11,227 nucleotides of DNA from the NCBI GenBank assembly GCA_964559205.1, contig CAZLHV010000102.1, forward strand, positions 1 to 11,227. The letters run 5' to 3'. This stretch comes from GWF2-43-63 sp964559205 (GTDB lineage Bacteria > Bacteroidota > Bacteroidia > Bacteroidales > DTU049). The position numbers and the translations under genes are program-made. This document shows positions 8,381 to 11,227 of this stretch, in pieces. The notes beneath the pieces were generated by a model, which saw only the letters and a list, made by a program, of their open reading frames with translations, ran no database searches and was not told where the DNA came from. The stretch's first letter is position 1. Each line of letters opens with the position of its first letter.

Positions 8381-8411
8381 TTTGGAGAATCGGATTTTTG
8401 TTGTACATTTG
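8381..8411 (+). promoter_or_regulatory. Putative promoter of tRNA-fMet
   Basis: On the plus strand TTTG (8381-8384) is followed by exactly 19 bases and then TACATTTG (8404-8411), a perfect match to the Bacteroidota TTG-N19-TAnnTTTG arrangement. The tRNA begins 46 bases after the -7 box, giving a 5' leader of roughly 40 bases for RNase P to remove. The -33 element lies only 4 bases upstream of the era ATG on the opposite strand, so this promoter sits entirely in the era leader. Confidence 0.65.
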
Positions 8412-8423
8412 CAGTCCGATTTG

Positions 8424-8431
8424 CAAAAGTA
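8424..8431 (-). promoter_or_regulatory. Putative -7 box for era
   Basis: The minus strand reads TACTTTTG, matching TAnnTTTG, 46 bases upstream of the era ATG. No TTG is found at the ideal spacing, so support is only the -7 box. It lies between the tRNA promoter and the tRNA, which would place two divergent promoters back to back. Confidence 0.35.
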
Positions 8432-8457
8432 AGCAAAAAAAGGCACTTAAAATACAT

Positions 8458-8529
8458 TGCGGGGTGGAGCAGCGGCAGCTCGTCGGGCTCATAACCCGAA
8501 GGCCACAGGTTCGAGTCCTGTCCCCGCTA
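8458..8529 (+). tRNA. Initiator tRNA-fMet (anticodon CAT)
   Basis: The sequence folds into a complete cloverleaf. The acceptor stem is 8458-8464 with 8522-8528, the D-stem GAGC/GCTC (8467-8470, 8478-8481), the anticodon stem TCGGG/CCCGA around loop CTCATAA, with CAT at 8490-8492, and the T-stem ACAGG/CCTGT around TTCGAGT. Two initiator hallmarks are present. The first acceptor pair is a mismatch (T with T, where E. coli has C-A), and the anticodon stem has three consecutive G-C pairs beside the loop. The 5' segment GCGGGGTGGAGCAGC is nearly the E. coli fMet sequence. CCA is not encoded (ACAC follows), so it must be added by the nucleotidyltransferase. A terminator hairpin follows at once. Confidence 0.95.
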
Positions 8530-8558
8530 CACAGGAAAAAGCTGACGCAAGTCGGCTT
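8504..8558 (+). repeat. Repeat block A, copy 1 (tRNA 3' arm plus terminator)
   Basis: This 55-bp stretch, from just before the T-arm of tRNA-fMet through the terminator stem, recurs identically at 8871-8925. It is the left flank of a larger repeat, probably 8504-8778, whose second copy is interrupted by the N gap. Confidence 0.95.
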
Positions 8559-8562
8559 TTTT
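8539..8562 (+). terminator. Hairpin terminator after tRNA-fMet
   Basis: AAGCTGAC and GTCGGCTT form an 8-bp stem (one G-T pair) around a GCAA tetraloop and run into six Ts (8557-8562). It starts 10 bases after the tRNA and fits an intrinsic terminator. If it works, the downstream GIY-YIG gene receives little read-through from the tRNA promoter. Confidence 0.8.
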
Positions 8563-8581
8563 GCTTTCCAACAACCAGACT

Positions 8582-8839
8582 ATGTTCACAGTTTATGTAC
8601 TTCATTCGCCTTCCAGCGGAAAAATTTATGTCGGATTTACTTCAAACCTACAGCAGCGTATTTTATCGCATAATCAACTGGGCAAAAAGGGATGGACCAT
8701 CAAATACCGGCCATGGAGACTTGTGATGACTGAGGTTTTTGATGATAAAAAATCTGCCATGACCAGAGAAAAGCAACTTAAAGGCGCAAAAGGCCGTGAA
8801 TGGATCTGGAATTTGATAAACTCACAAATGCAGGCGTGA
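8582..8839 (+). CDS. Small GIY-YIG nuclease-family protein
   Basis: The protein is 85 residues and is essentially one GIY-YIG domain. It has the VYVLHS strand (GIY position), KIYVGFT (YIG position), the arginine in LQQRILSHN, PWRLVMTEVF, and the candidate metal-binding glutamate in TREKQLKGAKGRE. It resembles the single-domain UPF0213/YhbQ-like proteins common in Bacteroidota. GIY-YIG enzymes cut DNA with one divalent metal; the target of this one is unknown. The ATG at 8582 is used because it begins the domain (MFTVYVLH). Longer in-frame readings translate the tRNA and its terminator and are not real. It lies just after the tRNA terminator with no obvious promoter of its own. Most of its coding sequence belongs to a block that is repeated across the gap to the right. 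Confidence 0.85.
   Translation: MFTVYVLHSPSSGKIYVGFTSNLQQRILSHNQLGKKGWTIKYRPWRLVMTEVFDDKKSAMTREKQLKGAKGREWIWNLINSQMQA
8724..8778 (+). repeat. Repeat block B, copy 1 (3' half of GIY-YIG gene)
   Basis: This 55-bp stretch, coding for the MTEVFDDKKSAMTREKQL part of the GIY-YIG protein, recurs identically at 9026-9080 on the far side of the N gap. Beyond 8778 and 9080 the two copies diverge at once. Confidence 0.95.
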
Positions 8840-8897
8840 GCTCGTCGGGCTCATATCCGCCTGAGGCGGACACAGGTTCGAGTCCTGTCCCCGCTAC
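8840..8897 (+). pseudogene. Broken tRNA-fMet copy with palindrome in the anticodon arm
   Basis: Bases 8840-8855 repeat tRNA positions 8478-8493 (3' side of the D-stem, 5' side of the anticodon stem and the CAT loop). The 3' side of the anticodon stem and the variable loop are replaced by TCCGCCTGAGGCGGA. From 8871 the T-arm and acceptor 3' strand are again identical to the real tRNA. The 5' acceptor strand and the 5' D-stem are missing, so it cannot fold as a tRNA. It begins on the base right after the GIY-YIG stop codon. Confidence 0.85.
8856..8870. repeat. 15-bp palindrome TCCGCC-TGA-GGCGGA
   Basis: A perfect 6-bp inverted repeat with a 3-base centre sits exactly where sequence similarity to the intact tRNA stops and restarts. 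It has the form of a short REP-like dispersed palindrome. No second copy was found in this window. Confidence 0.8.
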
Positions 8898-8925
8898 ACA
8901 GGAAAAAGCTGACGCAAGTCGGCTT
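8871..8925 (+). repeat. Repeat block A, copy 2 (tRNA 3' arm plus terminator)
   Basis: Identical over 55 bp to 8504-8558. It includes a second copy of the terminator stem-loop (8906-8925), but the T-run that would follow is lost in the gap. Confidence 0.95.
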
Positions 8926-9025
8926 NNNNNNNNNNNNNNNNNNNNNNNNNNNNNNNNNNNNNNNNNNNNNNNNNNNNNNNNNNNNNNNNNNNNNNNNNNN
9001 NNNNNNNNNNNNNNNNNNNNNNNNN
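8926..9025. other. Assembly gap, 100 Ns
   Basis: Exactly 100 Ns, a conventional placeholder length. Both flanks are parts of the same repeat unit, which in the intact copy lie 165 bp apart (8559-8723). The missing sequence is therefore inferred to be about 165 bp: the T-run and spacer plus the first half of a second GIY-YIG frame. Confidence 0.97.
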
Positions 9026-9080
9026 TGATGACTGAGGTTTTTGATGATAAAAAATCTGCCATGACCAGAGAAAAGCAACT
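9026..9080 (+). pseudogene. 3' fragment of a second GIY-YIG gene copy (repeat block B, copy 2)
   Basis: This matches 8724-8778 base for base and encodes the GIY-YIG segment up to TREKQL. The homologous C-terminus (KGAKGREWIWNL) is then replaced. The frame continues as ALQLCGKWVHLG and on, antisense through the SSB-fold gene, to a TGA at 9298-9300. That tail looks accidental. The 5' part is hidden in the gap. Either the copy was truncated when it landed next to the ssb-like gene, or the join is a scaffolding artefact. Confidence 0.7.
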
Positions 9081-9090
9081 GGCACTACAG

Positions 9091-9528
9091 CTATGCGGCA
9101 AGTGGGTACATCTCGGTTGCAATGATTTGTACCTGATTTTTTCGCTTCCCCTGCCGATCAATCCACGAGAGATTTCTCAGTCGGCCTCTAAGTTTTACAA
9201 TGGCACCCTTGCTGATGCCCGAGCTGACCACATCAGCCAATCGGTTCCAGGAAACCACTTCAAAAACTTCGTAAATATGCATTCGCTCGCCGCTTCTTGA
9301 TGTATATTCATATCCATGAGAAAAGGCGAATGAAGCCATTTTGTTCCCATTGGCAAATCGCCTGTGGGTCACATCCGAAACAACAGAACCCTGTAAATAA
9401 ACCTCGTTTCTTTCCGGATTTCTGCTATTCTGCTCCGCCGAACCTGTAAGCACAAGCATGCGGTTTTGCTCAAATGAATTTTCGGCCTGGTGAGTAATCA
9501 TTGTATGTTTGTTTTGGTTTGACTGCAT
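9091..9528 (-). CDS. Short single-stranded DNA-binding protein (OB fold)
   Basis: The protein is 145 residues from the ATG at 9528. The OB-fold begins at RNEVYLQGSVVSD and continues through ANGNKMASFAFSHGYE, HIYEVFEVVSWNRLADVV, GAIVKLRGRLRNLSWIDRQGKRKNQVQIIATEMY, the pattern of bacterial SSB proteins that coat single-stranded DNA. It ends at YPLAA, with no linker and no acidic C-terminal tip (DDDIPF type) that recruits partner proteins, so it is more like an accessory or minimal SSB than the housekeeping one. About 40 polar residues precede the fold. Alternative in-frame starts exist at 9570 (inside an inverted repeat) and 9501; 9528 was preferred for its distance from the candidate -7 box. 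The gene converges on the plus-strand GIY-YIG fragment, with its stop 10 bases from the end of that repeat. Confidence 0.85.
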   Translation of the reverse strand: MQSNQNKHTMITHQAENSFEQNRMLVLTGSAEQNSRNPERNEVYLQGSVVSDVTHRRFANGNKMASFAFSHGYEYTSRSGERMHIYEVFEVVSWNRLADVVSSGISKGAIVKLRGRLRNLSWIDRQGKRKNQVQIIATEMYPLAA

Positions 9529-9546
9529 GTGATATATTTGAATGAC

Positions 9547-9569
9547 TGAGACAAAGTAAATATGTCTCA
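9547..9569. promoter_or_regulatory. Inverted repeat over the candidate ssb promoter
   Basis: TGAGAC (9547-9552) and GTCTCA (9564-9569) form a perfect 6-bp dyad separated by 11 bases. It encloses the minus-strand sequence TTACTTTG (9559-9552), one mismatch from the TAnnTTTG -7 box, upstream of the SSB-fold gene. Placement and symmetry suit a repressor operator, but no regulator is identified. A chance occurrence cannot be excluded. Confidence 0.4.
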
Positions 9570-9645
9570 TCAAACCAAGCCGGTTAATAAGTGTTTAGTT
9601 TCGTATATAAGCAATTATAATCATTTGTAATCGGGTAAACTCCGA

Positions 9646-10119
9646 TCAATTCATCATATAGTATGTTGCATTAAGCACAAAGGCAAAGGAAACCCATAAT
9701 AAATATGGAATACTGATCAATGCGGATGCTTTATTAATGCGATAAAACTGAATGACAGTAAACACAATGCTAATCCAAAGCACTGCCATCTCTATTAGTG
9801 CGAGATCGATTCGCTGAAACCAAAAAAATAAAAAAGACCAAGCAAAATTGAGTACAAGCTGTATGAAAAACAGTGTGATGGCTTGATTGCGCCCCCTGCT
9901 TCGCTCCTGCTTCCAAATCAGATAAAAAGACACCCCCATGAGGGCATACAGCACCGTCCAAACCGGGCCAAAGACCGAAGACGGCGGGTTGAAGTCAGGC
10001 CTGTTGAGCATTGCATACCATTCCGGTACCGCACTGGCCGTAAACTGTCCTGCAATAAATCCTATTGATAACGGTATGAATAGCGAAATGATCAGTTTTG
10101 CGATGTTATTGGAATTCAT
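9646..10119 (-). CDS. TspO/MBR family membrane protein
   Basis: The protein is 157 residues with five predicted membrane helices, the family norm. Recognisable TspO features are PEWYAMLNRPDFNPPSSVFGPVWTVLYALMG after helix 1, FFIQLVLNFAWSFLFF in helix 3, and the C-terminal PYLLWVSFAFVLNATYYMMN. TspO proteins bind porphyrins and, in some species, cholesterol, and are linked to tetrapyrrole and oxidative-stress responses; the role here is inferred from family only. The ATG at 10119 gives a short, slightly polar start before helix 1. It lies downstream of the AsmA-like gene on the same strand, 181 bases away, with its own -7 box, so it is probably transcribed alone. Confidence 0.93.
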   Translation of the reverse strand: MNSNNIAKLIISLFIPLSIGFIAGQFTASAVPEWYAMLNRPDFNPPSSVFGPVWTVLYALMGVSFYLIWKQERSRGRNQAITLFFIQLVLNFAWSFLFFWFQRIDLALIEMAVLWISIVFTVIQFYRINKASALISIPYLLWVSFAFVLNATYYMMN

Positions 10120-10136
10120 TTTTCTATTAATTTTTA

Positions 10137-10144
10137 CAAAGATA
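10137..10144 (-). promoter_or_regulatory. Putative -7 box for the TspO gene
   Basis: The minus strand reads TATCTTTG, a perfect TAnnTTTG match, 17 bases upstream of the ATG. A TTG lies 25 bases further up, longer than the ideal 19-21. The rest of the 181-base interval is AT-rich with no gene. Confidence 0.5.
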
Positions 10145-10300
10145 CAAAAACCTAAAGCTTTCTCTTACACAACAATTGCGACCCACATGGAAGATTATCC
10201 TTTCTGAGTCTGACATTAAAATAGTAATCAAAAAGCGAAAATGCACAAAAGCTCATGAAAAAAATAACTGAACAGATTATTTCGATAAGCATTTAATTAA

Positions 10301-11227
10301 CTACTCTTCTTCCCACTCAATCTGAAATTTGGTATTTTGCTGCGGGTCGGGCTCTGATTTTTGTAATGTGCTGTCTTTTTTAAACAACCCGAATTCATCG
10401 TTAAGGATTTTTTTGAGATTTTGTTTCTCCGTTTTCAAATCCTGTTTGATTTTTTCCTGCATAGCTTTTTTGTCCAGCTGCTTGTATTTCGGATCGTCAA
10501 CCGTACCGGTTACCAAAATAAAAATGGTCGGGTTTCCAACGCCGTCTTCAACCACATAGCCATATTCGCTTTCGGCACCGGAGCCATTGCTGCTGGTCTT
10601 TTTCACTTCAGAATACTTCACTTCAAGATGATACTCGATGGCATTGTCGAAGGTATGTGTTCCCGATAACTTCATATTTAGTACATTGGACCGTATTTCG
10701 GTTTTCGGGATACTGATTTTGCGATCAGCAATGGCAATACTGCAGATGAGTTTCTCGAACTGGATGTCGGAAAAGTCACGACCTTTAATGATTTCCTGCA
10801 AATCGTTGATGGGGGCATAACCCACCAGCTGCCCATCATTGATGGTAATGTCGGCGTTGGCCACAATGGAGCCTTCGTCAACAATAAGCGATTCGGAAAA
10901 ACCAGCCTTAAACTGCAAAGAAACATCGGTGCGTCCCCGTAGATTTTCCGAGGTAAGATCCTTCTGTCCGAACTCATCGAAAACGATGAATGCTTCGCGG
11001 ACATCGATGCCTTTCAGCCGGGCATCGCACGATACCAGCACCTTGCCTTTGTTTCGCGTGTCGCAACTGCCTTCGCCCGAAATGCTACCTCCAAGCGTGT
11101 TCATGCTCACATTTTCGGCAAGCAAACGGTTTTCGCTCAGGTGAACTCTGGCCTTAACCTTTGATGCTCCGAATTTGTTGTAGCTGAGCTTATCGGCCGA
11201 AAAACCCACCACCGCCACCACATCATC
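10301..11227 (-). CDS. AsmA-like envelope protein, C-terminal part (5' end beyond window)
   Basis: This is the last 308 residues of a larger protein; the frame is open through the right edge, so the true start is not seen. It resembles the C-terminal region of AsmA/TamB-like proteins, beta-rich envelope proteins thought to bridge inner and outer membranes and affect lipid or outer-membrane protein homeostasis. Supporting segments are LLAENVSMNTLGGSISGEGS, LRGRTDVSLQFKAG, and NADITINDGQLVGYAPINDL followed by FEKLICSIAIADRKISIPKTEI, NVLNMKLSGTHTFDNAIEYHLEVKYSE and a final ILVTGTVDDPKYK. A lysine-rich, probably coiled-coil tail (DKKAMQEKIKQDLKTEKQNLKKIL) and an acidic end (WEEE) close the protein. 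A weak AT-rich hairpin followed by Ts lies about 30-50 bases past the stop. Confidence 0.82.
   Translation of the reverse strand, partial: DDVVAVVGFSADKLSYNKFGASKVKARVHLSENRLLAENVSMNTLGGSISGEGSCDTRNKGKVLVSCDARLKGIDVREAFIVFDEFGQKDLTSENLRGRTDVSLQFKAGFSESLIVDEGSIVANADITINDGQLVGYAPINDLQEIIKGRDFSDIQFEKLICSIAIADRKISIPKTEIRSNVLNMKLSGTHTFDNAIEYHLEVKYSEVKKTSSNGSGAESEYGYVVEDGVGNPTIFILVTGTVDDPKYKQLDKKAMQEKIKQDLKTEKQNLKKILNDEFGLFKKDSTLQKSEPDPQQNTKFQIEWEEE

Noticed and set aside
8398..8726. Plus-strand frames reading through the tRNA into the GIY-YIG region
   Set aside because: They translate the tRNA and terminator. The true GIY-YIG domain starts at 8582.
8800..9300. Plus-strand protein spanning the N gap
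   Set aside because: It is built from the tRNA remnant, unknown bases, a GIY-YIG fragment and sequence antisense to the SSB-fold gene. The gap length is arbitrary, so the frame across it is meaningless.
9629..9645. Short hairpin ATCGG/CCGAT after the TspO gene
   Set aside because: The stem is only 5 bp and no T-run follows; support is insufficient.
1..11227. CRISPR arrays, rRNA genes, transposases, toxin-antitoxin pairs, phage genes
   Set aside because: Both strands were scanned by eye. No regularly spaced repeats, rRNA segments, transposase motifs or recognisable defence genes were seen apart from the GIY-YIG cassette.

Overview
The window looks like part of a Bacteroidota chromosome, probably a draft or metagenome scaffold because it holds a 100-N gap. 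The phylum is suggested by the protein styles (a DUF4139 protein with a Gly/Tyr-rich insert, a Bacteroidota-type AsmA protein, an Era-Der pair), by almost absent Shine-Dalgarno sites, and by several TAnnTTTG-type -7 boxes just upstream of genes, two of them with a TTG exactly 19 bases further up. All clear protein genes lie on the minus strand except one small GIY-YIG gene, which follows an initiator tRNA on the plus strand.

Layout from right to left, the direction of most transcription: the C-terminal part of an AsmA-like envelope protein (cut by the right edge); a TspO/MBR membrane protein; a short SSB-fold protein; then a plus-strand island with tRNA-fMet, its hairpin terminator, a GIY-YIG endonuclease-like gene, a broken tRNA copy carrying a 15-bp palindrome, an assembly gap and the tail of a second GIY-YIG copy. 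Left of the tRNA is a tight run, era - der - Hsp15-like S4 gene, of ribosome-assembly and RNA-binding factors. Next, behind its own promoter, is an envelope-type run: secreted DUF4139 protein, four-helix membrane protein and family 9 (heptosyltransferase-like) glycosyltransferase. Last comes pfkA (6-phosphofructokinase), followed after 6 bases by priA (replication restart helicase), which runs off the left edge.

Most of the window is housekeeping. The accessory and most interesting part is about 8458-9090. There the 3' half of the initiator tRNA, its terminator and a GIY-YIG reading frame appear as a repeated cassette. The second copy has lost the 5' part of the tRNA, and a TCCGCC/GGCGGA hairpin replaces the 3' side of its anticodon stem. 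The gap is flanked on both sides by exactly 55 bp shared with the first copy. This suggests a repeat that a k=55 assembly could not cross, so copy number and true order need confirmation with long reads.
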